Positions 21,438-32,352 of a DNA stretch of 64,000 nt are shown one piece after another. The stretch lies in the NCBI GenBank assembly GCA_013146195.2, contig CM028377.1, positions 31,749,083-31,813,082 of the forward strand. The letters run 5' to 3'. The notes beneath the pieces are model-generated. The model did not search any database. It was given only the letters and a program-made list of their open reading frames with translations, and was not told where the DNA came from. The position numbers and the translations under genes are program-made. The DNA comes from Codonopsis lanceolata. Its lineage: Eukaryota; Streptophyta; Magnoliopsida; Asterales; Campanulaceae. The first letter of the stretch is position 1; every line of letters begins with the position of its first letter.

Positions 21438-22361
21438 TGTAAGGGTAAAATAGGCATGACCTATTTTGGTTTTGTTTCACCTTTCTTGGTCCCTAAGTTT
21501 AGGCATTTTTGGAAACAAAATCTTTAATTAGATTTTGGTTTTTCTTGGTCCTAAAGTCTAGGAGTCATTTTTGGTAACAAAATATTTAATTAGATTTTGG
21601 TTTTCTTGGTCCTAAATCTTAGGAGTTGTTTTTGGAAAGAAAATCTTGTTGAAATTCCTTCATGAATCCGTGCCTTAGAATCCTAGTCCATATGGTAACA
21701 AAATCTATGATTTATGGTAAGTGCATTTGGTTTCTAACTCTAATCCTATTCCTTGTTGGAGTTTGCTTCCTTTTTTGTAGGACTTCTTCTCGTATAAATA
21801 AAGGACTTGGGGCAGAGGCTGAATACGCATTCAGGGAGAAAATTCAGAAAGTTGAGAGCAGAAAGTTCAGAAGTTCAGAACCTGATTTTAGTTTCAGATG
21901 TGCAGCAGTTTTTGAATGTAGCTCTGAATGTTACTACATTGGAAGCGACATTGGGCGTTGGTGCTGTTTTGACTTCCTAACTGATTTTAGGAAGCTATTT
22001 GTTTCTTCCCACGTTTTCTATACCTGTTTTTCTGTGGGTGTTTTGCTCTCCAAGACTTGTTGTCTTGTAAGAGTGTTTTGTTTGGTGATTTCACAATCTT
22101 TTTAGTGAAATCTTTTTGGCCATGATGCTAGATCTACAAGCATAGATTGTTTGGTAAAACTTTGTGTTTAATTTACAATCTACAAGCATAGGCTTGTAGA
22201 TCGTTTGGTAAAACTTTGTGTTTAATTTTGTGCTCTATTATTAAGTCTTCCGCTGTTCAGTTTTATTTTGACCATTGTGACTTCCATTGTAGCTACATCG
22301 GCAGCTACATTGGAAACTGCATTGGCAGTTTTTGGAGAATCCTAGCTACTTGTGTTTTTCA
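21438..22361 (+). repeat. 5' LTR of element B
   Basis: It begins TGTAAGGG and ends GTTTTTCA. TATA box CGTATAAATAAAGG is at about 21793-21806. It has a tandem duplication of about 55 bp (near 22131-22231) absent from the 3' LTR and lacks about 21 bp present there (near 27003). The hairpin CTACAAGC/GCTTGTAG is at 22181-22200. AATGTAGCT-type modules lie at 21934-21966 and 22273-22330. Confidence 0.92.
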
Positions 22362-22363
22362 AT

Positions 22364-22376
22364 TGGTATCAGAGCC
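22364..22376 (+). promoter_or_regulatory. Primer binding site of element B
   Basis: TGGTATCAGAGCC starts three bases after the LTR and is complementary to initiator Met-tRNA. Confidence 0.9.
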
Positions 22377-22418
22377 TCCTCTTGACGTCACTAAGAGTAG
22401 ATTCTTGTTGTAGCCGTG

Positions 22419-24215
22419 ATGGATTCTCAATATGAGAATGTTGTTCGTCCTCTAATTTTGACTAATGCAAATTATTCTATTTGGAAAGTCAAGATGATTA
22501 TCTTCATCAAATCAATTGATGAGAGAGCGTGACTTGCTGTTTTGAATGGTTGGAGTCCACCTAAAACGACTGATGATGATGGAGATGTTAAAATCACTAG
22601 TGAGGAAAATTGGACCACTCAAGATAGAACCATTGCTTCGTTTAATTCTAAGGCTCTTTTGGCCATATACAAAGCCTTAGATGCCAACACCTTTAGAGTT
22701 ATTGCAAATTATGACTCTGCCAAGGATGTTTGGGATGCCCTTCAAACCTTATCTGAAGGTCCTGTTAGTGTTCGTGCTTCAAAACTTAGGATGCTTACTA
22801 CTCAATTTGAGAACACTAGAATGAATGAAGATGAAGATATTATGTCTTACTATGCTAGATTACTTGATATATCTAACTCTGCTCTTGCTTTGGGTGATCC
22901 AATCACCAATGATCGTCTTGGGAGTAAGATGATGCAAACTTTGCCTGAAAGGTTTAATGTGAAAATTTGTGCTATTGAGGAAGCACATGATATAGACAAA
23001 ATTGGTTTTGAAAGACTTGCTGGTATTCTTCAAAATTTTGAGTTAAACATCAATGAGCAAATTAAGAACAAAGGCAAAGGTGCATCATCTTCTACTCCTT
23101 CTGTGGAAAGCATTGCTTTTCCTTCTGTTGTTGATATCTCTTCTGAATTGATTGAATTGCATAAGGAGATTGAGGAATCTGATTTTGGTGAAGAGTCAAT
23201 TGATTTCTTAACAACAAAGTTCAAAAATATTTTGAAAACAAATGGGCAAAACAGATCTCCATATTCTATCTCCAAAACAATTTTCAAAACTGAGCCTAGC
23301 AAATTTCCTCCCAAAGAAAGTTCTTTTCAAACCCCTGAAAAATATGTTACCAATACTTTTGCTAAGAAGCCTACATCTAGAAGTAAAAATATTGATTCTA
23401 TTCAATGTAGGGCTTGTCAAGGGTTTGGGCATTATGCTAATCAATGTGCTAATACTTTGAGAAAGAATGGTTTGAATTTTTCTGCTACTTTGAGTGATAG
23501 TGATGATGAAGATCTAGGTGATCTCATCACTCTCACTGCTGTACACAACTCTCCATCTGATTTTGCAGGATTTTCAGCCAATGTGACTCCGAATGTAGCT
23601 ACATCAGAAGTTACATTGGACAGAAGTTGGGAAGATCATTGCTGTTTTAACTCCTCTGTCACAGAAGACGGTAGAGAATCAGAATCAGACCTGCTGGAAG
23701 GTTACAAAGAGATGTCCAAAGATTGGGAGAAGCGATCTCATCAAGTTACATTGCTTGGAAAGGCAAACGAACTACTGAAGAAGGCCAATAAAGAACAGAA
23801 GGATTGTATTATAAGGCTGGAAAGTTTGTTAAGTAAGAAAGACATTGAGATCGAAGGATTAAAAGAGCATATCACTCAAGTCAATGAAACCATGGCTAAA
23901 TGGAACTCAAGTCAACAAAAAATGGATGAGATGCTCAATTCAGGTAAGTCTGGTAAGTCAGGTATTGGTTTTGTACCAAAGATGTTTGTTAGAGAAGGTG
24001 AAGGTATGTCTACTGAACGAAAACATCCCACACAAAATTTTCAAAATCTGAACTTCTTTGAAAAACCCAAAACAAGAAAGAAGAATTTTGTGTGTCATTT
24101 TTGTCACAAGCCTGGTCATATACAGCCATTCTGCTTTCTTAAAAAGGCTGTATATGAAGAAGAAGTAAGGCAGGCCTTTTTGGTTAAAAATCAGATGCAT
24201 CATCCAATGCAATAA
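22419..24215 (+). pseudogene. Gag of element B, one premature stop
   Basis: ATG 22419 is in frame with the long ORF starting at 22542. The only break is TGA at 22530-22532, where element A still has Trp (SIDERAW). The remaining 557 codons are open. Parts in order are the N-terminal motif (ILTNANYSIWK), a UBN2-type Gag body to about 23060, an acidic linker, zinc knuckle 1 (CRACQGFGHYANQC, near 23408), a coiled coil (about 23690-23930), and zinc knuckle 2 (CHFCHKPGHIQPFC, near 24093). Both knuckles keep all four ligands. Gag retention in a pol-less derivative fits mobilisation in trans. The intact reading frame downstream suggests the stop is recent. Confidence 0.85.
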
Positions 24216-24786
24216 CCAATGCAGCAACATTGGAAGTCACATTCAAAGCTACATCAGAAGTCACATTCATAGAAACAACAACCTAAAACCTTTAAACAAA
24301 TGTGGGTTCCCAAAGACATTGACAAGAAGGGTAAATCCAAATACTGTGAGCCTTTTGACATATGCCCTGGTGCTAAGTGGTCCTTTGATGAATCTCCTGA
24401 CTTTGGAGATCATGAATCTCCTGCACAATCTTCGAACCGTGATCCATCGAAACCATTGAACACACTCGACGAACTCTGCATATCCTGGAAGTTCAGTGGA
24501 TGTGATTCAGAATGTAACTCCGAATGTAGCTACATCAGAAGCTACATTGGTCGAACTTGTGATGATCTTTGAAACAAAGTCATGAACAAGCAGATTCGAT
24601 CGCTTTGATCGATCATAGGCATGACATTCCAAGCAAAATTCAGAAAGTGCATCCCACTTCTCAAGTGATAGGTAATATTCATGATGGCATATACACAAGG
24701 AGAAGAGGTAAGGTTGATTCTCACAAATTAGCATGCTTATCAAAATATTTTTGAGAGAAGCCTTAAATATTTTATGGATGCTCCAA
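24216..24786 (+). pseudogene. Element B: Gag-Pol linker remnants around a large deletion
   Basis: MWVPKDIDKKGK near 24300 is the segment that normally ends the Gag side in SIRE types. From about 24620 the sequence reads DIPSKIQKVHPTSQVIGNI, which matches the linker before RT in element A (14748). The roughly 1.6 kb that encode protease and integrase in A are absent. Palindromic modules flank both remnants (24186-24272 and 24500-24552). Confidence 0.75.
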
Positions 24787-25074
24787 ATGATCAAAGATTA
24801 TGGGCTACACATTGATGTGTTAACCTTGTTTTTTGATAACACCTATGCATTTTGCTTAGCACAAAAATCCAGTTCATTATTCTCGAACAAAACACATTGA
24901 TATAAGACACCACTTTATTAGAGACTTGGTTGAATATGTAAATTGTTTGCATTGTACATGTTGGGACTAAAAATCATCTTGCTGATATTTTTGCCAAGTG
25001 TCTTGATTTTGAGAGATTTTTCAATCTTTGGAAATCTCTTGTGTTTTGTGTGTCATATGATTTTACACTTAGTT
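24787..25074 (+). pseudogene. Element B: RNase H C-terminal remnant
   Basis: IKDYGLHIDVLTLFFDN and then VHYSRTKHIDIRHHFIRDL (in a shifted frame) match the end of RNase H in element A (16129-16401). The catalytic part and all of RT are missing. The deletion joins about position 24750 directly to the last 90 codons of pol. Confidence 0.82.
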
Positions 25075-26328
25075 AATTATAAATAAAAAATTAGGCATGA
25101 TTGCATTTTGTCTTTAGAGGACACTCTAGATCATTGTATCACATGTATGTGCCTCTTGTGGTTGCTTGGGAATTTCATTCAAAATCTGTTGTGATTTCAT
25201 TGTTCTGATTCTCCTAACTCTCTTCCTAAAATATTATTGCAATTGAAAAATTTTAAGCCCACAAAGGAAAGAGCTACCTTTTGAAATTTTTGGGATGTAG
25301 CAATTTATCTAGGGACTATGGAACTTAGGTTCTCATGGGTTGATCTGGAGAAAATTGACTCCCCTTAATAGAAAAAGTGTGAAAACTACCTAACGGAAAA
25401 GAGCTACCTATGAACAAGGTTGTGGCACCTTTCTTTTGGGACTATGAATCCTCGGATTTCATGGGTTGATCAAAAAGTAAGTGGCTACCCTTGGTAAATA
25501 GTGTGAAAGGTTCCAAGTAGCATGTTTTTATAGCTTGAAATAAAGTAGAGCTATATTCCTAGGGAAATAAAGTACCTATGGATTTTTTTTGTGAAAAATT
25601 TACAATCTTGGGAGAGAAATCTGGTTGAGAAAACAAAAAAATGCAAAATTGAAAATAAAATCACAATTTTGGCGAATGCATCTCCCAATGCAGCTACATT
25701 AGGAACTATATCCTTTGATCTGGTCTTTATCACTTGTGTGTGAATGCATTTTTTTTATTCTTTTGCCTAACTTTTAGTAATCATGTTTTTAGGCATAAAA
25801 TTTTAGGACATGCATTGTTGGTAAGGATATCAGCTTGGTGGAATTTTGTCCTAAACTCAAACTGTGCAATCAATTTCCAAAAATCTTCATGTTGAAAAAT
25901 ATTTAGTGGATGTCTAATTTTTGTGGGAAACTAAGAGGCTTTGAATCTGGATATGATGTGCTCAGTTATTGCTAGTGGTGTGATCAAATCATGGTGAACA
26001 CTTAATTGTGTTTTTTTCAAAATCTTGGATTTTTTGAGAATTCCTATAAGATGGTTTATCCCTCTTCCTTTTCTGGTCAAATAGGGGGAGAGAGATCAAG
26101 TGTTTCTGGTGATGGTGATGAATCTGATTCCTTGTAGAGTCATCATGTTTGTTTTGTATGCATGTGATTGCATCATTGGTATATTCTGATTTGTGCTTAG
26201 TAAATGATTTCTGATTTTATACCTTGCACAAATTCAGGGAGAGATGAGATTTTCTAACCAATGCAGGTTAAATGGTTTGATTGGTGTTGAATAAACACTT
26301 GTCATTTGATTTGACCAGAAAGGTTCAA
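25075..26328 (+). other. Element B 3' non-coding region
   Basis: It contains degenerate repeats (about 25260-25545) with AAAGAGCTACCT and CATGGGTTGATC, related to those at 16557-16828 in element A. No 3' ORF is seen. AATAGGGGGAGAGAG at about 26080-26094 is a second purine run. A palindromic-module relative lies at 25674-25715. Confidence 0.65.
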
Positions 26329-26341
26329 CAAAGGGGGATAT
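26329..26341 (+). promoter_or_regulatory. Polypurine tract of element B
   Basis: CAAAGGGGGATAT precedes the LTR start TGTAAAGG. Confidence 0.85.
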
Positions 26342-27238
26342 TGTAAAGGTAAATAGGCATGGCCTATTTTGGTTTTGTTTCTCCTTTCTTGGTCCCTAGT
26401 TTAGGCATTTTTGGAAATAAAATCTTTAATTAGATTTTGATTTTTCTTGGTCCTAAAGTCTAGGAGTCATTTTTGGTAACAAAATATTTAATTAGATTTT
26501 GGTTTTCTTGGACCTAAATCTTAGGAGTTGTTTTTGGAAACAAAATCTTGGTGAAATTCCTTCATGAATCTATGCCTTAGAATGCTAGTCCATATGGTAA
26601 CAAAATCTATGATTTATGGTAAGTGCATTTGGTTCCTAACTCTAATCCTATTCCTTGTTGGAGTTTGCTTCCTTTTTTGTAGGACTTCTTCTCGTATAAA
26701 TAAAGGACTTGGGGTAGAGGCTGAATACGCATTCAGGGAGAAAATTCAAAAAGTTGAGAGCAAAAATTTCAGAAGTTCAGAACCTGATTTCAGTTTCAGA
26801 TGTGCAGCAGTTTTTGAATGCAGCTCCGAATGTTATTACATTGGAAGCGACATTGGGTGTTGGTGTTGTTTTGACTTTCTAACTGATTTTAGGAAGCTAT
26901 TTGTTTCTTCCCACGTTTTCTATACCTGCTTTTCTGTGGGTGTTTTGCTCTCCAAGACTTGTTGTCTTGTGAGAGTGTTTTGTTTGGTGATTTCACAATC
27001 CTTTTGTAAAACAATTAATCTTTTTAGTGAAATCTTTTTGGCCATGAGGCTAGATCTACAAGCATAGGCTTGTAGATTGTTTGGTAAACATTTGTGTTTA
27101 ATTTAGTGCTTTATTATTAAGTCTTCCGCTGTTCAGTTTTATTTTGACCATTGTGACTTCCATTGTAGCTACATCGACAGGTACATTGGAAACAACATTG
27201 GCAATTTTTGGAGAATCCTAGCTACTTGTGTTCTTTCA
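26342..27238 (+). repeat. 3' LTR of element B
   Basis: 897 bp, TGTAAAGG...TTCTTTCA, followed by the target duplicate CAATG. It differs from the 5' LTR mainly by two indels and scattered substitutions. Confidence 0.92.
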
Positions 27239-27554
27239 CAATGCCATGGTAGAAATTGTGAAATGAGAAGTGTATTATTTGTAAATGAATATATATAGTT
27301 TGTTGTCACAAGAGAAATCTATGATAAATGTATATTAAAGTCGGCGAGAGAAAACTTTCAAAATCACACATCATTCTAGTTTGATTGAATTTAAATTTTC
27401 AAGTCTCCAATTCAATGTGACTTTTGGTTTTCATCTTCATATCATTAGTTAAAACTAGTTTTTTTTAACACATGTGTTAAACGCACATCAATTAAATCAT
27501 ACATAAACAAAATAAGGAGGATCGATTTATTAACAATTACACATAAATATATCA

Positions 27555-28083
27555 CTAATCATTATAGATTCTAAAAAAAAATTCCTTATACACAATATTT
27601 GTTGTCTTATTAGTTGGTTTTTCATCTTCACCGCATATCAATATTTTCAAACCAAAATAATTTGTTACCATATAAACTACGACATATAACTGTCCATGGC
27701 TAAATACTGTTTTTTTTTTCAAATAGAGACCTACGTGCAATTATTGACTTTGACACTTGTTAATTATCATTGCATATGATACCAGCAATGTAAATTGTCT
27801 TATCTGGAAACTTGAAACACAGTCTAACATCAGATAAAATTAATGACAATATTGGGATAAAAATATTTTCTCCAACATTGCTTCCTTTCAATTTTTTTGT
27901 TTCAACAATACGATCCCCAAGATTTATGATGATTAGTCTTGTTTCATTGCACAACCATGCAGCATGATCAATGTTTCTCAATATCATTACTGGAACACTA
28001 ATTTTAAGTGTCAATTCATGACTTGACAACCCCGAACACTTTATACTATACAAAAACTCTGTATAATAAATGTTTTCGAACAA
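27555..28083 (-). pseudogene. Helitron RepHel helicase, C-terminal fragment
   Basis: On the minus strand, from 28083: EFLYSIKCSGLSSHELTLK, VPVMILRNIDHAAWLCNETR, NIFIPILSLILSD, then (shifted frame, with a stop) AMIINKCQSQ, the helicase motif V region. FSHGQLYVVV, the motif VI region, and LKILICGEDEKPTNKTTN follow. These are the last segments of Helitron-type PIF1 helicases. The Rep domain and the helicase N-terminal half are absent. Stop codons and a frameshift make it inactive. Confidence 0.85.
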
Positions 28084-28309
28084 ACCTGAATTTTTTTCTG
28101 CCCTTTAAAATATAATATAAACTCAAATAAGTTCTTCTTTTTCAATGATTACTTTTATTAAATTATATTTGTATTTTATGAATAAAAAACTTTTGAGAAG
28201 AAAAATAAGCTAAAATCAAAATAACGAAATTATTTTAACGTTAACTATTATTTTTGTTTTGTAAATTATTTTGATTTTAATAACTTCCATTATATATTTT
28301 TTGTTTTAT

Positions 28310-28990
28310 TGACTTCGTAACTATTATTTTTGTTTTACTTTTAAGAATTAGTTTTATGGAAAAAAATTGTTCCGTAATTTTTTATTATTATTTTGCTAAC
28401 CTCAGTTTAAATTATTTTGTTTTATTGACTCTGTAACTGCTATTTTTATTCCATCAAATATTTTTATTTTACTAACATATTTTTGTTTTACATAACTATT
28501 TTTAAGATTTTGCTTTAAACTTTTATTCAGTAAATTATTTTTATAATTTTACTAACTTCAGTTTAAATTATTTGTGTTTTATTGACTTCATAGCTATTAT
28601 TTTTGTTCCATCAAATATTTTTATTTAACTAATGTATTTTTTTTACATATCTATTTTTAAGAATTTGTTTTAAAATTTTGTTCCGTAAATTATTTTTATT
28701 ATTTTAGTAAGCTCAATTTAAATTGTTTTGGTTTTTATTGACTATATAACTATTATTTTTGTTCCATCAAATGTTTTTATTTCGCTAACGTATTTTTTTT
28801 TTACATATATATTTTTTGAAATTTGTTTTAAACTTTTGTGCTGTAAATTATTTTATTTTACTAACATTCGTATTAAATTATTTTTGTTTTGTTAGTTCTG
28901 TAACTTTTATTTTTATAGTGGCATGTTCCATAAATTATTTTTATTTTACTAACATCTTATATTTTTGTTTTCTTAACTCCGGAACTATTA
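28310..28990. repeat. Tandem repeat of about 157 bp inside Helitron H1
   Basis: CCATCAAATA recurs at 28451, 28608 and 28764 (spacing 157 and 156). Each unit also has ACTAACGTATTTTT and GTTCCGTAAATTATT variants. About four degenerate T-rich units. The same array is in H2. Confidence 0.78.
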
Positions 28991-29227
28991 TTTTTGTTTT
29001 AGTTACTATTTTTTATGTTTAAGGAGAGAAAATTTTTTAAACGTAATTAAAAGAGAGGAGATGGTGGTGATGAGAGAGAAAATAAGGAGAAAACGGGAGC
29101 GAGAAAGAGAAATATAACCAGAGAAGGTAGGAGAGAGAAAGAGTGAAATGGTAACTGAAAATTTATTAATTCAAAAGTGAAAATTTAGAGGGAAAAATCT
29201 ACCCTTGCTATTATATATATATATAGA

Positions 29228-29977
29228 TCTATCATCAACAATTCTTAATATGATATGATGTATTAATTAATTACACTATAATCACTAAGCATATATGATA
29301 TAAGGTGTTTAATATGGTAATAGTAATTTAATATCCTCTATTGACAACAATACACATAAACTATACATAATATGGAAGTAAAACCAACATCACTTTCAAA
29401 CCAATATATGATATAATTTTTAAGCTTGAATTCTTAATTCGATAAATTCTTAGCACAATTCAATTAGTTGAGAAGATGGTGCTCTCCTCTGGCTTGAATT
29501 CTTGGGGTTGGTAAAAAGATACGAAACGCCATATTCTTTTAAACTATTTTTACAATAATAGAAGAGATGAAATAGAAGAGACGTATCTTACATTATTTAA
29601 AAATAATGGTTGTTAAAGTCTTTAGATAAAAGACATGTACTATTATTTGCAATATTAGAGTTGTATCTCACATTTGTTTGAAAGTGATGTTGATTTTAAA
29701 AATATTTATATAAAAGGACTTATACTATTATTATAAATAGAAAAGATGTATCTCACATTGGCTAGATAAATCTATATTACAATAAGAGAGGTAGATAAAA
29801 GACTACTACAATTATTATCAATAACAGAGATATATCCTTGATTTTATAACTCTTTTGATAAAATATTTTAACGATTATTATCAATAAAAAAAGAAGTATC
29901 TCACAATGGATAGAGTTTAATTTTTTTAAGATAAAAGGATTATTATTATAAAGTAACCACAAACTTAAGACAAAGAG
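29228..29977. repeat. AT-rich region with degenerate tandem repeats
   Basis: From about 29530 the phrases AGAAGAGATGTATCTCACATT and TAAAGTCTTTAGATAAAAGA recur in degenerate form about every 75-110 bp. The same family fills 59930-61259. No gene is seen. Confidence 0.6.
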
Positions 29978-30178
29978 TGTATTAGAGAGAGAGAGAGAGA
30001 GAGAGAGAGAACTTTATTCGAGATGAAGAATCGGTGTCGAAATAACCTTGCATTGCTTGGTATTTATAGTCGAGAAATGGATGGAAGAGTTTGTCAATCT
30101 TGACAATTACCAACCTACACTACCATGCTAGCCTACCTAAGTCTAAGGCCTAAGGTTAATGTTTAATAATTCATAACA
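29978..30178 (-). repeat. 3' LTR of copia element C
   Basis: On the minus strand it starts TGTTATGAATTATTAA at 30178, directly after the purine run GGGGGAG (30179-30185). A TATA box (CTATAAATACC, about 30059-30069) and a CT microsatellite follow. The outer edge (29978, reading ...AATACA) is my best guess. The inner edge is firm. Confidence 0.65.
29985..30010. repeat. (GA)n microsatellite
   Basis: Thirteen GA units, located in the LTR of copia element C just downstream of its TATA box. Confidence 0.95.
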
Positions 30179-30514
30179 CTCCCCCTTGAACATAGCATTG
30201 TAAGTTGAATAAGTGTGTCTCGTTAAAAACCTTTAAGCCGAAAAACTCAGTAAGGAAAAAATCGGACATAAGGAAAATAGTACACAACTTAAATTCGAAT
30301 CATGTGCATGGGCTATCTCGTTAAAAACATTTTCATGGAAAACCCAGTGGGGCAAAAACCATGTTAAAGGGAAAAAGAGTAAAATCATATATGCTTCCCT
30401 TTAAACCGACAAGGGTCAAGAGAAATCAACTTTCTAAATCTCGTAGATTTCGCATCTCAATATTGTGAACATGTTGTTTAAAGGTTGTAGTAGGAAGTAC
30501 CTTCGTGAATAAAT

Positions 30515-30960
30515 CTAAATCTGTGACATTATCACTTGATCGAACATATTTGATCTTGACCTCTTTCTTCTTTTCAAGTTCTTGAGTGTATAAAATGAGC
30601 TTCGGGGAGATATGTTTGGACTGTCACTTTTGATGTATCTCTCTTTAATTTGGGCGACACATGCGACATTGTCTTCAAATAATAATGTCGGGTCTTTATT
30701 GACAGGTAGTCCATTGGCATTTTGAATATGCTGAGACATGGATAGAAGTTGTCTACACTCTCGACTGGCTTCATGAAGTGTGATTATCTCAGCATGATTT
30801 GACGATGTAGAAACTAGTGTTTACTTTTTAGAACGCCAGGAAATTGCGGCACCCATCGTGAAGATATAGCCAGTCTATGATCTAGCCTTATGAGGATCAG
30901 ACAAATAACCCGCGTCTACAAAACCAACTATTTCATCATTTGATTTTCTGGGATAAAATA
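30515..30960 (-). pseudogene. RNase H remnant of copia element C
   Basis: On the minus strand DPTLLFEDNVACVAQIKERYIK is visible in the frame 30739-30515. It corresponds to the conserved copia RNase H segment holding a catalytic Asp. The SQHI segment upstream and the ISPRSSFYTL segment downstream agree. The frame is broken on both sides. Confidence 0.8.
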
Positions 30961-30979
30961 ATCACAAATTGATCGTCCC

Positions 30980-31853
30980 TTAAAGATAACGAAGTATGTG
31001 CTTGATACAATTCCAATGTCTTCGTGATGGAGATGAACTATATTTTGCCAACAGATTTGTAGCAAATGTTATATCCGGTCTAGTACAATTGGCAAGGTAC
31101 ATGAGGGCTCCAATAGCACTTAAGCCTAGTACTTCAGGACCAAGTATCTTTTCATTCTTTTTACAAGGACGGAATGGATCCTTTTCAACATTCAGTGATC
31201 TATTAACCATGGGGCTAGTGAGGGGGTTTGCCTTATCCATATAAAAGCACTTCAAAACCATTTTTGTGTAATTTGATTGGTGTACAAATTTTCCACTATG
31301 CAAGTGTTTTATTTGCAAACCAACACATATTTGAGTGCGTCCAAGATCTTTCATTTCAAATTATCCCTTTAGGTAATCAACTGCTTCTTGGATTTCCTTG
31401 AGAGTTCTAATAATATTCAGATCATCTACATAAACAACAATAATTGCAAATTCAACTGTCGTATTTTTTATAAAGACACACAGACATAATTGATCATTCA
31501 CATATCCGTCTTTCAACAAATGCTCACTTAAGCAATTATACCACATGCGCCCGGATTGCTTTAATCCATACAGTGATCGATGTAGTTTAATTGCACATAA
31601 TTCTTTGGGCTTTGAGCTCATTGCTTTAGGCACCTTGATTTCATTAGGAATTCTCATATAAATATCGGCATCTAATGACCCGTATAAATAAGTCGTTACA
31701 ACATCCATGAGATGCATATCTAGATTTTTCGAAACCGATAAGCTGATTAAGTATCTGAACGTAATAGCATCCATTACATGAGAACGTTTCTTTATAATCA
31801 ATCCCATGCCTTTGGAAAAAACCTTGTGCAACAAGACGAGCTTTGTATCTCAC
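30980..31853 (-). pseudogene. Reverse transcriptase of copia element C, broken
   Basis: On the minus strand RYKARLVAQGF opens RT near 31850. The frame shifts, then MDVVTTYLYGSLDADIYMRIP and KLHRSLYGLKQSGRMWYN lie in 31834-31361, with the catalytic YVDDLN near 31430-31415. After a stop, the frame 31354-30980 continues MKDLGRTQICVGLQIKHL, GALMYLANCTRPDITFATN and RRHWNCIKHILRYL. Order and spacing are those of Ty1/copia RT. It is inactive because of the internal breaks. Confidence 0.88.
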
Positions 31854-32252
31854 AATCTCATTTTTCGCATTTCACTTTCGAACAAAAATCCATTTGTATC
31901 CAATAGGTTTTACAGCTTCAGGTATGAGAACGATAGATCCAAATACTTTTTCGTTTATTCAGTGAACTTAATTCAGCCTTCATGGCATCTATCCATTTGA
32001 TCATATCATGCCTCTATTGACATTCGAATCTCATTTTTGGATCATCAATCATGTCATTAATTTCTTGTGATACCAAATAAGAGAATATATCATCAATATT
32101 CTCAATTCATCTCGGTTCTATATTTTTCCACTACACATGTAATTTATGGAAATCTCATGGTTATTGTTGTCCGCAAGGCTTACCGTGATTTGCATGATCG
32201 TGTGTTTCTTCGAACAATTTCACGATCGTGTTTTTCTCCGAACACTCTGTGA

Positions 32253-32352
32253 NNNNNNNNNNNNNNNNNNNNNNNNNNNNNNNNNNNNNNNNNNNNNNNN
32301 NNNNNNNNNNNNNNNNNNNNNNNNNNNNNNNNNNNNNNNNNNNNNNNNNNNN
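32253..32352. other. Assembly gap (100 N)
   Basis: Exactly 100 N, the usual placeholder for a gap of unknown size. The left side is copia element C and the right side is unrelated, so sequence is missing. Confidence 0.99.

Larger units (their letters stand above)
21438..27238 (+). mobile_element. SIRE/Maximus-type retrotransposon B, gag-bearing deletion derivative
   Basis: Two LTRs (21438-22361 and 26342-27238) bound 3.98 kb of interior. The target duplication CAATG (21433-21437 and 27239-27243) is perfect, so the boundaries are firm. The interior keeps the primer site, a nearly intact gag, a short pre-RT linker and the RNase H tail. Protease, integrase and nearly all RT are gone. The LTRs look much more alike than those of element A, so it is younger. 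Such a derivative would depend on enzymes from a full-length relative. Confidence 0.92.
27455..29227 (-). mobile_element. Helitron remnant H1 (minus strand)
   Basis: On the minus strand it starts TCTATATATATATAAT (right end, 29227) and ends CTAG (27455-27458). A terminal hairpin lies just inside the 3' end (TTTAACACATGTGTTAAA, about 27466-27483). It sits between A (27454) and T (29228), the usual Helitron target. It carries the C-terminal part of a Helitron helicase near its 3' end. A near copy (H2) is at 61260-63006. Confidence 0.87.
29978..32252 (-). mobile_element. Ty1/copia element C (minus strand), 5' part lost in gap
   Basis: Read on the minus strand: linker, RT, RNase H, polypurine tract, short LTR. 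The RT sequence differs clearly from elements A and B, so this is another copia lineage. The upstream part (integrase, gag) would lie beyond the 100-N gap at 32253. Stops and frameshifts are present throughout. Confidence 0.85.

Noticed and set aside
21662..22105. 147-codon frame in the 5' LTR of element B (repeated at 26564 in the 3' LTR)
   Set aside because: It covers the TATA box and transcribed leader of the LTR. It is open by chance and no LTR protein of this type is known.
29228..29977. Matrix attachment or origin function of the AT-rich repeat
   Set aside because: Composition alone is no evidence, and no specific motif was seen.
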